Under the pieces are notes generated by a model. It searched no databases. It was given only the letters and a program-made list of their open reading frames with translations, and was not told the DNA's origin. 64,000 nt of DNA, taken from contig NZ_JAJTTE010000025.1 of NCBI RefSeq assembly GCF_021343995.1, forward strand, positions 1-64,000, in the 5' to 3' direction. Position numbers and translations under genes: made by a program. This DNA comes from Pseudonocardia terrae. Its GTDB lineage: Bacteria; Actinomycetota; Actinomycetes; Mycobacteriales; Pseudonocardiaceae. Shown piece after piece: positions 46,902 to 56,381 of this stretch; positions within the stretch are counted from its first letter, which is position 1; every line of letters starts with the position of its first letter.

Positions 46902-47311
46902 TCGACCCGCGCGGGCGCCGGCTCGGCGTCGACGTGGGATCGGTGCGCGTCGGGGTCGCCCTGTGCGACCCCGACGGCCTGGTCGCGACGCCGCTGGAGA
47001 CGGTGCCGCGCGAGGGTGCCGCCCGGCGGATCGCCGAGCTGGTCGACGAGCACCTGGCCGTCGAGATCGTGCTCGGGCTGCCGCGGACCCTCGCCGGCCG
47101 CGAGGGTCCCGCGGCCGAGGCCGCGCAGGCGTTCAAGGTCGAGCTCGAGGCCGTGGTGCCGGTCCCCGTCGTCCTGCACGACGAGCGGCTCACGACCGTC
47201 GTCGCCACGCAGCAGCTGCGCGGCCGGGTCAAGGGGCGCAAGCAGCGCGCCGTGATCGACCAGGCCGCCGCCGTCGCCATCCTGCAGGGGTACCTCGACA
47301 CCCGGCGGTGA
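46898..47311 (+). CDS. ruvX: RuvX/YqgF Holliday-junction resolvase-like protein
   Basis: The product is 137 residues. The start is the TTG at 46898, which overlaps the alaS stop (TTGA), since no ATG or GTG precedes the conserved [18 protein letters not shown]. Other blocks are [34 protein letters not shown] and [14 protein letters not shown], with the late acidic residues of the RNase H fold. Family members act in 16S rRNA processing and/or DNA recombination. alaS-ruvX-mltG is a conserved order. Confidence 0.93.
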   Translation: MIDPRGRRLGVDVGSVRVGVALCDPDGLVATPLETVPREGAARRIAELVDEHLAVEIVLGLPRTLAGREGPAAEAAQAFKVELEAVVPVPVVLHDERLTTVVATQQLRGRVKGRKQRAVIDQAAAVAILQGYLDTRR

Positions 47312-47362
47312 CCGTCCGGCCCGGTCGGGCGTGCTCGGTGCCGGGACCTTCCGGGCACCCGT

Positions 47363-47368
47363 TACCCT
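47363..47368 (+). promoter_or_regulatory. -10 TACCCT before the mltG leader ORF
   Basis: TACCCT ends 8 nt before GTG 47377, the start of a small ORF that overlaps mltG. A leaderless transcript beginning there would let the small ORF be translated first. Confidence 0.4.
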
Positions 47369-47376
47369 CCGGAGCT

Positions 47377-47433
47377 GTGAACGGGACCTGCCGCAGCGAC
47401 CGGAACCGCCGTCGGGCGGGCCGCGCGGCGTGA
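47377..47433 (+). CDS. 18-residue Arg-rich leader ORF coupled to mltG
   Basis: GTG 47377 opens VNGTCRSDRNRRRAGRAA and its TGA at 47431-47433 overlaps the mltG GTG at 47430 (GTGA). The mltG start lacks a good ribosome site (the preceding bases are GGGCCGCGCGGC), so coupling through this ORF is plausible. It could equally be non-functional. Confidence 0.4.
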   Translation: MNGTCRSDRNRRRAGRAA

Positions 47434-48629
47434 ACCATCCCACCGGCCCGTTCCTGACCCGGCGCGAGGAGCTCGCCGCGCGGCGGGCGGAGCTGCGCGA
47501 GATCGCCCGCAAGCGCCGGCGGCGCGGCCTGTTCGTGCTGCTCACGGCGCTCGTCCTGCTCGGGGTGGTGTTCGGCGGGGGCGCGTACCTCGTCGGCTCG
47601 AAGTTCTTCACGGACGACTTCGACGGCGAGGGCCAGGGCGACGCCGTGGTCCGGGTCCTCGACGGGGACTCCACCCGGCAGATCGGCTCGATGCTGGCCC
47701 GCCGCGGCGTCGTCGCGAGTCCGGAGGCGTTCACCGAGGCCGCGGCCGAGGAGAAGAAGGTCCTCGCGATCCAGCCCGGCTACTACCAGATGCGGCTGCA
47801 GATGTCGGGCGAGGCGGCGGTGGCCGCGATGATCGACCCGTCCTCACGGGTGGGGCGGCTGGAGATCCGCGGGGGCACCCAGCTCGACGACACCCGCTCG
47901 CCCGACGGAACGGTCGCGCCCGGCGTCGTCAGCCAGATCTCGCAGGCCAGCTGCGCCCGGATCGACGGCGAGCGGCGCTGTGTGAGCCCGGAGGACCTGC
48001 GGCAGGTCATGGCCACCGCCGACCCGGCGTCGCTCGGGGTACCGCAGTGGGCGGTCGAGGACGTCGCGCGGGCCGAGCCGAACCGGCGGTTCGAGGGCCT
48101 GATCGTGCCGGGGATCTACGACGTCGCCCCGGGCACGTCGGCCACGGACGTCTGGAAGTCCCTGTTCGCGGTCTCGGCCGCGCAGCTCGAGTCCAGCGGC
48201 CTCACCGCCGACGCGAGCCACGACGGGCTCGCCACCTACCAGCTCCTGGTGCTCGCCTCGCTCACCGAGAAGGAGGCGATCACCCCCGACATGAGCAAGG
48301 TCGCGCGGGTGATCACCAACCGGCTCGACATCAACCAGCGGCTCGAGCTGGACTCCACGGTCAACTATCCGCTGGACCTGCAGGCCCTGCGGACCACGGC
48401 CGAGGCGCGGGGCACCGCGGGGGCGTACAACTCCTACCAGAACACGGGCCTGCCGCCCACGCCGATCGCGGCGCCGGGCAAAGACGCGATCGCGGCCGCG
48501 CTCCACCCGCAGGCGGGGCCGTGGACCTTCTTCGTGCGGTGCCAGAAGGACGGCACCTCCTGCTTCGCGACGTCGCTGGCCGAGCACCAGAGCAACGTCG
48601 CCGAGGCGATCCGCAACGGGGCCTTCTAA
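47430..48629 (+). CDS. mltG: Endolytic murein transglycosylase MltG (YceG-like)
   Basis: The product is 399 residues. A basic cytosolic N-terminus with KRRRRG leads to one TM helix (LFVLLTALVLLGVVFGGGAYLV, about 36-57), then an extracytoplasmic LysM-like region and the YceG catalytic domain. LVLASLTEKEAITPDMSKVARVITNRL contains the catalytic Glu, and LDSTVNYPLDLQALRTT, YNSYQNTGLPPTPIAAPG and GPWTFFVRC are family blocks. It cleaves nascent peptidoglycan and sets glycan length. The stop region is triplicated downstream (48619-48670). Confidence 0.92.
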   Translation: MNHPTGPFLTRREELAARRAELREIARKRRRRGLFVLLTALVLLGVVFGGGAYLVGSKFFTDDFDGEGQGDAVVRVLDGDSTRQIGSMLARRGVVASPEAFTEAAAEEKKVLAIQPGYYQMRLQMSGEAAVAAMIDPSSRVGRLEIRGGTQLDDTRSPDGTVAPGVVSQISQASCARIDGERRCVSPEDLRQVMATADPASLGVPQWAVEDVARAEPNRRFEGLIVPGIYDVAPGTSATDVWKSLFAVSAAQLESSGLTADASHDGLATYQLLVLASLTEKEAITPDMSKVARVITNRLDINQRLELDSTVNYPLDLQALRTTAEARGTAGAYNSYQNTGLPPTPIAAPGKDAIAAALHPQAGPWTFFVRCQKDGTSCFATSLAEHQSNVAEAIRNGAF

Positions 48630-48670
48630 TCTAGACCGGGCCTTCTAGCTGACCGGGCCTTGTGGCTACC
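48619..48670 (+). repeat. Three tandem copies of the mltG stop region
   Basis: GGGCCTTCTAATCTAGACC (48619-48637) is followed by GGGCCTTCTAGCTGACC (48638-48654) and GGGCCTTGTGGCTACC (48655-48670). TAA at 48627, TAG at 48632 and TAG at 48646 put stops in all three frames. Confidence 0.85.
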
Positions 48671-48681
48671 TTCCCGAGTAG

Positions 48682-49542
48682 CTACTGCCCGAAGAATCCC
48701 GGCGGCGGCACGGGCGAAGGCGTGGTGGACCGGTCGTGTCGCACGGCGGCGCCCCGCGCCAGCGTCGCAGCCGCCGGGCCGGCCAGCACGCGCGCCCGGA
48801 AGGGGTCGCCTGCGGCGCGCCGGGTGAGGTCGGCGACCGGGAGCGGCCGGTCCGACGCGACCAGAACCAGGTTGCCGAAGCGGCGGCCGGACAACAGGTC
48901 CGGCGCCGCGACCACGGCGAGCTCCGGGAAGTGTGCCCCCACCGTGGCGATCTGGCCACGGGCGAAGTCCAGCGGGCCCCCGTCGGCCACGTTCGCGACG
49001 TAGACCCCGCCGGGCGCGAGGACCCGGCGCACGTCGGCGACGAACTCGGTCGAGGTCAGGTGGGCGGGCGTGCGGGCACCGGCGAACACGTCGAGCACCA
49101 GCAGGTCGGCGGAGGAGGCGGGCAGGGTCGCGAGGCGGGCGCGGGCGTCGCCGCTGGTCACGTCGATGCCGGTGCCGTCGGCGGGCAGGCGGGCCGCGAC
49201 CAGGTCGATGAGGGCCGCGTCGAGTTCCACCACGAGCTGCGGCGAGGCGGGGCGGGTCGCGGCGACGTACCGGGGGAGCGTCCAGGCCCCGCCGCCGAGG
49301 TGGACGGCGCGCAGCGGCTCCGTGGGCGGCGCGATCGTGTCGACCACGTGGCCCATCCGCCGGACGTACTCGAACTCCAGGTGTTCGGGGTCGGCGAGGT
49401 CGACGTGCGACTGCGCGGTGCCGTTGACCAGGAGTGTCCAGGCCAACGGGCGCTCGGGATCGCCGACCAGCTCGGCCCGGCCGTGGTCGATGTCCGCCCG
49501 GACGACGGCGGGTGCGAGCGGCGGGTCGGGGCGGGAGGGCAC
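48682..49542 (-). CDS. Spermidine-synthase-like methyltransferase-fold protein
   Basis: The product is 286 residues from GTG 49542. The Rossmann-like core shows LRAVHLGGGAWTLPRYVAAT, QLVVELDAALIDLVAARLP, IDVTSGDARARLATLP, DLLVLDVFAGARTPAHLTS and LAPGGVYVANVADG. It belongs to the spermidine/spermine-synthase-like group common in actinobacteria, whose members are often not true polyamine synthases. It is inserted on the minus strand between mltG and the prepilin peptidase, the place where aroE is frequently found. Its substrate is unknown. Confidence 0.75.
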   Translation of the reverse strand: MPSRPDPPLAPAVVRADIDHGRAELVGDPERPLAWTLLVNGTAQSHVDLADPEHLEFEYVRRMGHVVDTIAPPTEPLRAVHLGGGAWTLPRYVAATRPASPQLVVELDAALIDLVAARLPADGTGIDVTSGDARARLATLPASSADLLVLDVFAGARTPAHLTSTEFVADVRRVLAPGGVYVANVADGGPLDFARGQIATVGAHFPELAVVAAPDLLSGRRFGNLVLVASDRPLPVADLTRRAAGDPFRARVLAGPAAATLARGAAVRHDRSTTPSPVPPPGFFGQ

Positions 49543-49741
49543 CCCTCGATCCTTCCCGGCCCGGCCCGGTGCTGCACCGTCCGGTCGGGTGCGAGGCGGG
49601 TGACGCGCACTACCGGACCCGCCCGACGGCATCGGCGCGTTCGCGGCCCGGCCACAGGGGTTCATCCACCGAAGAGCAGGCCTGTGCACAACTCGCCCGC
49701 CGTTCCGCCGCTGGTCGGTGGACCGGGCGAGCATCGGCGGC

Positions 49742-50644
49742 ATGACGACCGGGATGACGGTGGCGGGGCCGGCGGCGGTGGTGCGGGCGGCGGTGGCCGC
49801 CGGGGTGGTGCCGGGCGGGATCTCGCCGGGCGGCTACCTGCCGAGTGGCGCCGGGGTGGGGTGGGCCGTCCTGGGCTTCGGCCTCGGGATGCTGGCCGGT
49901 GCCGCCGGCCGGGTGCTGCTGGGCCGGCTCCGGCGGGGGACGCATGTGGCGGTGCCCTGGCTCGAGGTCGCGGTCGGGGTGCCGTGGGCGGTCGTCGTCG
50001 GCACGGCGGGGAGCGGTGCGCTGGCGTGGTCGTGGGCGCCCTTGCTGCTCGCGGCCGGCTGGCTGGCGGTGGTGGCGGGTGTGGTGGACCTGCGGCACCA
50101 CCGCCTGCCCGATGCGCTCACCCTGCCCGCGCTGCCGGCCGCGCTCCTCCTCGCCGCGCCGCTGGGGATCGCGGCGGTCGGGCGCGCCGCCGCCGGAGCC
50201 GCGCTCCTCGCGGGGATGTACCTGCTGACCCATACAGTGTCGCCCCGGTCGCTCGGGCTCGGCGACGTCAAGCTCGCGGCGCCGGTCGGCGCCCTGCTCA
50301 CCGCGGCCTCCTGGCCGGCGCTGCTCGTCGGCTGTGCGCTGACCGCGGTGGTGAGCGCGGCCGTGGCGGGGTTCCTGGTCGTCCGGTCGGTCCGCCGCCC
50401 GCGGCCCCGGGGTGGGGGCGTGCTGCGCGCCGGCCCGCCGGATCCGGTGGCGCCGGAACGGTCGGACGGGTCGGCGGGAGCGGCGACGTGGCGGAGGGGC
50501 GCGCGACCCCTCGCTCCGCCGGCCGGGCCGCCCGCGGAGCTGCCGCTCGGCCCGCCGATGCTCGGCTCGGCGTGGCTGGTGGTGTTCGTGGCGGCGCTCA
50601 TGGGTGGCGTGAGCGGTGCCGTCGGGACGATGGGCGGGGGGTGA
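49742..50644 (+). CDS. Type IV prepilin peptidase (A24)
   Basis: The product is 300 residues with about seven TM helices. The two catalytic Asp are in VVDLRHHRLPDALT and SLGLGDVKLAAPVGA, the GXGD-type aspartyl protease signature. It cleaves prepilin leader peptides of Flp/Tad or competence-type pili. No pilin gene is nearby; a place before aroC is common in actinobacteria. The N-terminal methyltransferase domain with Cys pairs is missing, as in other short forms. A 70-residue Pro-rich loop separates the last helix. Confidence 0.85.
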   Translation: MTTGMTVAGPAAVVRAAVAAGVVPGGISPGGYLPSGAGVGWAVLGFGLGMLAGAAGRVLLGRLRRGTHVAVPWLEVAVGVPWAVVVGTAGSGALAWSWAPLLLAAGWLAVVAGVVDLRHHRLPDALTLPALPAALLLAAPLGIAAVGRAAAGAALLAGMYLLTHTVSPRSLGLGDVKLAAPVGALLTAASWPALLVGCALTAVVSAAVAGFLVVRSVRRPRPRGGGVLRAGPPDPVAPERSDGSAGAATWRRGARPLAPPAGPPAELPLGPPMLGSAWLVVFVAALMGGVSGAVGTMGGG

Positions 50645-50656
50645 GAGAATCGCGGC

Positions 50657-51844
50657 GTGCTGCGTTGGATCACCGCCGGGGAGTCGCACGGTCCCGCGCT
50701 GGTCGCCGTGCTGGAGGGCATGGTCGCCGGTGTCGAGGTCACGACCAAGGAGCTGCAGGCCGAACTGGGCCGCCGCAAGCTGGGCCACGGGCGCAGCCCG
50801 CGGATGGCGTTCGAGGCGGACGAGCTCGAGGTGATCGGCGGCCTCCGGCACGGCGTGACCCAGGGCGGTCCGGTGGCCGTCCGGATCGGCAACACCGAGT
50901 GGCCCAAGTGGGAGACGGTCATGGCGGCCGATCCCGTCGACCCCGAGCTCATCGCGAACCGGGCCCGCAACGCCCCGCTCACCCGGCCGCGGCCGGGCCA
51001 CGCCGACCTCGCCGGCATGACGAAGTTCGGCTTCGACGAGGCCCGCCCGGTCCTGGAGCGCGCCAGCGCCCGCGAGACCGCTGCGAAGGTCGTGCTCGGC
51101 ACGGTCGCCAAGGCGTTCCTCAAGCAGGCGTTCGGGGTCGACATCGTGTCGCACGTCGTCGCGATCGGTGCCGTCGACGCCCCCGAGGACGACCCGGTCC
51201 CCGGGCCCGGCGACCTCGACCGCGTCGACGCCAGCCCGGTCCGCGCCTTCTCCGAGGCCACGGCCGAGCGGATGATGGCCGAGATCGACGCTGCGCACGA
51301 GGACGGCGACACCCTGGGCGGGGTCATCGAGGTGATCGCCTACGGCATGCCGGTCGGGGTCGGCTCGTACGTCCAGTCCGACCGCCGGCTCGACGCCAAG
51401 CTGGCCGCGGCGCTCATGGGCATCCAGGCGATGAAGGGGGTGGAAATCGGCGACGGCTTCCGCACGGCACACCGCCGGGGCTCCGCCGCGCACGACGAGA
51501 TGATCCCGGGCGACCCGGTGAAGCGGCTGTCCAACCGTGCGGGCGGCATCGAGGGCGGCATGACCAACGGCGAGCCCGTCCGCGTGCGGGTCGCCATGAA
51601 GCCGATCTCGACGGTGCCCCGGGCGCTGCGCACCATCGACACCGCGACCGGTGAGGAGGCGACCGCCATCCACCAGCGGTCCGACGCCTGCGCGGTCCCG
51701 CGGGCCGGCGTGGTCGCCGAGTCGATGGTGGCGCTGGTGCTGGCCGAGGCGGCGCTGGAGAAGTTCGGCGGCGACTCGCTCGCTGAGACGCGGCGCAACG
51801 TGGCGGCCTACCGGGAGGACGTGGCGCGCCGCTTCGCGCACTGA
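50657..51844 (+). CDS. aroC: Chorismate synthase
   Basis: The product is 395 residues, a FMN-dependent enzyme that converts EPSP to chorismate. It starts [20 protein letters not shown]. Further family blocks are [69 protein letters not shown] and [19 protein letters not shown] (50645-50650) lies 6 nt before GTG 50657, so a leaderless start is possible. The stop is in frame with aroK and no stop intervenes. Confidence 0.96.
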   Translation: MLRWITAGESHGPALVAVLEGMVAGVEVTTKELQAELGRRKLGHGRSPRMAFEADELEVIGGLRHGVTQGGPVAVRIGNTEWPKWETVMAADPVDPELIANRARNAPLTRPRPGHADLAGMTKFGFDEARPVLERASARETAAKVVLGTVAKAFLKQAFGVDIVSHVVAIGAVDAPEDDPVPGPGDLDRVDASPVRAFSEATAERMMAEIDAAHEDGDTLGGVIEVIAYGMPVGVGSYVQSDRRLDAKLAAALMGIQAMKGVEIGDGFRTAHRRGSAAHDEMIPGDPVKRLSNRAGGIEGGMTNGEPVRVRVAMKPISTVPRALRTIDTATGEEATAIHQRSDACAVPRAGVVAESMVALVLAEAALEKFGGDSLAETRRNVAAYREDVARRFAH

Positions 51845-51850
51845 GGCGGC

Positions 51851-51900
51851 CCCGTCGCGATCGCCCTCGCGGTGGCCCTCGCGATCGCTGTCGCGGTACC
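51851..51900 (+). repeat. 12-bp tandem repeat between aroC and aroK
   Basis: Four degenerate 12-bp units (GTCGCGATCGCC, CTCGCGGTGGCC, CTCGCGATCGCT, GTCGCGGTACCG) follow the aroC stop. In the aroC/aroK frame they would read as alternating Val/Ile/Leu-Ala. Confidence 0.6.
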
Positions 51901-51957
51901 GGGCGCATCCGCCCGCGAGAGGCTGCGGCCGTCGGTGAACGCCGGGCGAACGGCGGA

Positions 51958-51963
51958 TACGAT
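51958..51963 (+). promoter_or_regulatory. -10 TACGAT, leaderless aroK promoter
   Basis: TACGAT ends 7 nt before GTG 51971, so aroK can be transcribed separately from aroC with no leader. Confidence 0.55.
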
Positions 51964-51970
51964 CGCGCCC

Positions 51971-52600
51971 GTGAGCGACGCGACGAGGCCGGTGCTGGTG
52001 CTGGTGGGTCCCCCCGGATCGGGCAAGAGCACCGTCGGGCGGGTCCTCGGGCGCCGGCTGTCGGTGCCGTTCACGGACGTCGACACCGAGATCGAGGCGC
52101 GGGTCGGCACCACCATCGCGGAGATGTTCACCTCGCAGGGCGAGGAGGCGTTCCGCGCGGTGGAGCGCGAGGTCGTGGCCGAGCTGCTCGGTACGGACTG
52201 CGGTGTCCTCGCGCTCGGCGGGGGATCCGTGCTGGCGGAGTCCACGCGCGCGCTCCTGGCCGCGCACCGCGTCGTCTACCTCCAGGTCGGGCTGGCCGAC
52301 GGCATCCGCCGCACCGGCATGTCCACCGCGCGGCCGCTGCTGGCCGGGGTGAACCCGCGGGCGACCTTCCGCGCCCTGCTCGAGGCCCGGGCGCCGCTGT
52401 ACGAGTCCGTCGCCACCGTGCAGATCGACACGGTGAAGCGCAGCGCGAACCAGGTCGCCGCCGCCGTTCTCGCGGCGCTCGGCCTCGACGCCGACGCCGC
52501 GCCCGCCCCGGAGCCCCGCCCCGGCGATCCGGACGACGAGATCACCCCTTCCGACGACGCCGCGCTCCCGGATCCGGTCTTCGGCCGCCCCGGTTCCTGA
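51971..52600 (+). CDS. aroK: Shikimate kinase
   Basis: The product is 209 residues. It phosphorylates shikimate with ATP. Walker A is VLVGPPGSGKSTVGRVLG. VPFTDVDTEIEARVGTTIAEMF and GEEAFRAVEREVVAEL bind shikimate. VLALGGGSVLAE is the GGG motif, and the lid RRTGMSTARPLLAG is present. A 35-residue acidic, Pro-rich tail follows the core. GTG 51971 fits the leaderless promoter. The 3' end carries a 17-bp tandem repeat that includes the stop. Confidence 0.94.
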   Translation: MSDATRPVLVLVGPPGSGKSTVGRVLGRRLSVPFTDVDTEIEARVGTTIAEMFTSQGEEAFRAVEREVVAELLGTDCGVLALGGGSVLAESTRALLAAHRVVYLQVGLADGIRRTGMSTARPLLAGVNPRATFRALLEARAPLYESVATVQIDTVKRSANQVAAAVLAALGLDADAAPAPEPRPGDPDDEITPSDDAALPDPVFGRPGS

Positions 52601-52655
52601 CCCGCCCTGGTTCCTGACCCGCCCCGGCTGCTGACCCGCGCCGGCTCCTGGGCGA
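52592..52655 (+). repeat. 17-bp tandem repeat spanning the aroK stop
   Basis: GGTTCCTGACCCGCCCT (52592-52608), a near-identical copy (52609-52625), GGCTGCTGACCCGCGCC (52626-52642) and a partial fourth copy. The 17-bp period places TGA in all three frames (52598, 52615, 52632). Confidence 0.9.
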
Positions 52656-52701
52656 CGGAGCGCCACCGCCGACGCCCCGCAGCCGGGCGGGCCACGGCCG
52701 T

Positions 52702-54287
<1,586 letters not shown>

Positions 54288-54295
54288 CGCGGCGA

Positions 54296-54323
54296 GGCAG
54301 CCCGGCTCAGGCAGCCCGGCTCA
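54296..54323 (-). repeat. 14-bp tandem repeat spanning the stop of the minus-strand MBL gene
   Basis: GGCAGCCCGGCTCA occurs at 54296-54309 and 54310-54323. On the minus strand each copy begins with TGA; the first is the real stop of the MBL gene and the second lies in another frame. Confidence 0.85.
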
Positions 54324-55031
54324 GCCGAAGGCCAGCACGAACTCCTCCGCCGACCGCGGCCGGAACACGACGTTGGAGCGGCGGACGTCGAGCAGCGGGG
54401 AGTGCGGCTCCTCCGAGTACCGGTGTCCAGGGTAGACGACAGGGTTGCCGGCGAGGGACCCGAGCCGCTGCAGGCTCCGGTACATCGCCTCGACGTCGCC
54501 GCCCGGGAAGTCCGTGCGGCCGCAGCCCTGCAGGAACAGGGTGTCGCCCGCGACCAGCCGCCCGTCGACCAGGAAGCACTGGCTGCCGGGCGTGTGACCG
54601 GGGGTGTGCAGCAGCCGCACGGGGATGTCGCCGACCTGAACCACGTCGTCGTTCTCGTGCAGCGTCAGGTCGGTGGCGCAGAGCCCGGTGACCTTGGTGA
54701 CCCACTCGGCCTCGGTCTTCTGCACGTGCACCCTTACCGGGGTGCGCGCGAGCAGCCCGGTGAGGCCCTCGAGGTCGAAGCCCATCATCGTGCCGCCGAC
54801 GTGGTCGGGATGGTGGTGCGTGGCGAGCACCCCGGTCAGCCGCATGCCGTCGGCCTCGAGCAGGTCGAGCAGGTCGTCGGGGGCGTAGGCGGGGTCGACG
54901 ACGACGGCCTCGCGGGACTCCTCGTCCCCGATCAGGTAGGCGAAGTTGACCATCTGGGTGGCGACCCGGTCCCCGACCGCGAAGTCCCGTCCGGACAGCA
55001 GCTGCCTGAAGTACAGCCCCGACCCACTCAT
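54321..55031 (-). CDS. MBL-fold hydrolase (glyoxalase II / persulfide dioxygenase-like)
   Basis: The product is 236 residues. The metal motif is LATHHHPDHVGG (about 70-81), with [36 protein letters not shown] and YPGHRYSEE giving the other ligands. The VVDPAYAPDDLLDLLEADG start is typical of the glyoxalase II-like group. Hydrolysis of a thioester or sulfur chemistry is likely; the exact substrate is not known. It is divergent from pepP with only 23 bp between the two starts and probably shares a palindromic -10. Confidence 0.85.
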   Translation of the reverse strand: MSGSGLYFRQLLSGRDFAVGDRVATQMVNFAYLIGDEESREAVVVDPAYAPDDLLDLLEADGMRLTGVLATHHHPDHVGGTMMGFDLEGLTGLLARTPVRVHVQKTEAEWVTKVTGLCATDLTLHENDDVVQVGDIPVRLLHTPGHTPGSQCFLVDGRLVAGDTLFLQGCGRTDFPGGDVEAMYRSLQRLGSLAGNPVVYPGHRYSEEPHSPLLDVRRSNVVFRPRSAEEFVLAFG

Positions 55032-55036
55032 GCACC

Positions 55037-55048
55037 CAGCCTAGGCTG
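55037..55048. promoter_or_regulatory. Palindromic double -10 serving two divergent leaderless genes
   Basis: CAGCCTAGGCTG is a perfect 12-bp palindrome holding TAGGCT on both strands. On the plus strand TAGGCT (55042-55047) is 7 nt before the pepP ATG (55055). On the minus strand TAGGCT (55043-55038) is 6 nt before the MBL ATG (55031). Confidence 0.6.
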
Positions 55049-55054
55049 AGCGCC

Positions 55055-56173
55055 ATGACCGTTGGCGTCCCGACCAGCACCCGAGCCGAAGCCGTGCGCC
55101 GCGAGGCCCTCCGCGAGCGGGTGCGCGCCGCGGGGCTCGACGGGCTGCTGGTCACCGACCTCGTGAACGTCCGGTACCTGACCGGGTTCACCGGCTCCAA
55201 CGGCGCCCTGCTGCTCGCCGCGACGGACGACGCGGGCAGCCGCTTCGGCACGGACGGCCGGTACACGACCCAGGCCGCCACCGAGGTGCCGGACGTGCCG
55301 CCGGTGATCGAGCGGGCGACGGCACTGGCCCTCGCCGCGCGGGCGTCGGTGCTCGGGATCCGCCGACTCGGCTTCGAGTCCGACGCCGTGACCGTCGACG
55401 CCCACACCGCCCTGACCGCGGCGGCCGAGGGCACGACGCTGGAGCGGGCGCCCGGGCTGGTCGCGCAGCTGCGGGCGATCAAGGACGACACCGAGATCGA
55501 GGCGATCCGGCGAGCCTGCGCCCTCGCCGACACGGCGCTGACCGACCTGCTCGCGGCGGGGGGCGTCCGGGCGGCCCGGACCGAACGGGAGATCGCCCTG
55601 GACCTGGAGTTCCGGATGCGCGGGCTCGGGGCGGACGGGCCGTCGTTCGACTCGATCGTCGCCGCGGGCCCGAACTCCGCCATCCCGCACCACAGCCCGA
55701 CCGACGCCGCGCTGCGCCCCGGCGATCTCCTCAAGCTCGACTTCGGCGCGCTGGTCGGCGGCTACCACTCGGACATGACCCGCACGCTGGTGCTGGGCCG
55801 GGCGGCGAACTGGCAGCGCGAGCTGTACGACCTGGTCCGCGGGGCGCAGGCCGCCGGGTGCGCCGCGGTGGGCGCCGGGGTGCCCGCCGCGGAGGTCGAC
55901 GCCGCCTCCCGCGAGCCGATCACCGCCGCGGGGCGGGGCCCGGAGTTCCTGCACGGCCTGGGTCACGGCGTCGGGCTGCAGATCCACGAGGCCCCGGCGC
56001 TGTCGGCGGCGTCGAAGGACATGCTGGAGGCGGGCATGGCCGTGACCGTCGAGCCCGGCGTCTACCTGGCCGGCCGGGGCGGCGTGCGGATCGAGGACAC
56101 GCTGGTCGTGTCCGGGGCCGGGCCGGCCGAGGCCCTGACCGGGTTCACCAAGGAGCTCGTCGAGGTGGCCTGA
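55055..56173 (+). CDS. pepP: Xaa-Pro aminopeptidase (M24)
   Basis: The product is 372 residues. It removes N-terminal residues before proline or cleaves Xaa-Pro dipeptides. The N-terminal creatinase-like domain (LLVTDLVNVRYLTGFTGSN) is followed by the pita-bread metallopeptidase fold. The metal ligands are seen in LLKLDFGALVGGYHSDMTRT (two Asp), HGLGHGVGLQIHE (His) and VEPGVYLAGRGGVRIEDTLVV (two Glu). The pepP-efp-nusB order is conserved in actinobacteria. Confidence 0.93.
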   Translation: MTVGVPTSTRAEAVRREALRERVRAAGLDGLLVTDLVNVRYLTGFTGSNGALLLAATDDAGSRFGTDGRYTTQAATEVPDVPPVIERATALALAARASVLGIRRLGFESDAVTVDAHTALTAAAEGTTLERAPGLVAQLRAIKDDTEIEAIRRACALADTALTDLLAAGGVRAARTEREIALDLEFRMRGLGADGPSFDSIVAAGPNSAIPHHSPTDAALRPGDLLKLDFGALVGGYHSDMTRTLVLGRAANWQRELYDLVRGAQAAGCAAVGAGVPAAEVDAASREPITAAGRGPEFLHGLGHGVGLQIHEAPALSAASKDMLEAGMAVTVEPGVYLAGRGGVRIEDTLVVSGAGPAEALTGFTKELVEVA

Positions 56174-56207
56174 CCCGGGGTGACGTTCGTGCGCGGGCGT
56201 GCACCGG

Positions 56208-56213
56208 TATCCT
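56208..56213 (+). promoter_or_regulatory. -10 TATCCT upstream of efp
   Basis: TATCCT would start a transcript near 56220, giving efp a leader of about 160 nt that includes AGGAGAG before the GTG. This is the longest leader before any core gene here. Confidence 0.45.
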
Positions 56214-56381
56214 CGACGGCGGTTCGGCGGGGCCGGCCCGGGCGGGAGTCCGGACGCCGCCGCCGAGAGCAGCATCCGCCGCGTGCGGTCGTACCGGTTC
56301 GTCACCCGTCGTCACGGTCGGCACACGCGCGCCCCTCCGTACGACCCTGCACGACCGCGACGAACCAGGAGAGACCCGCAC

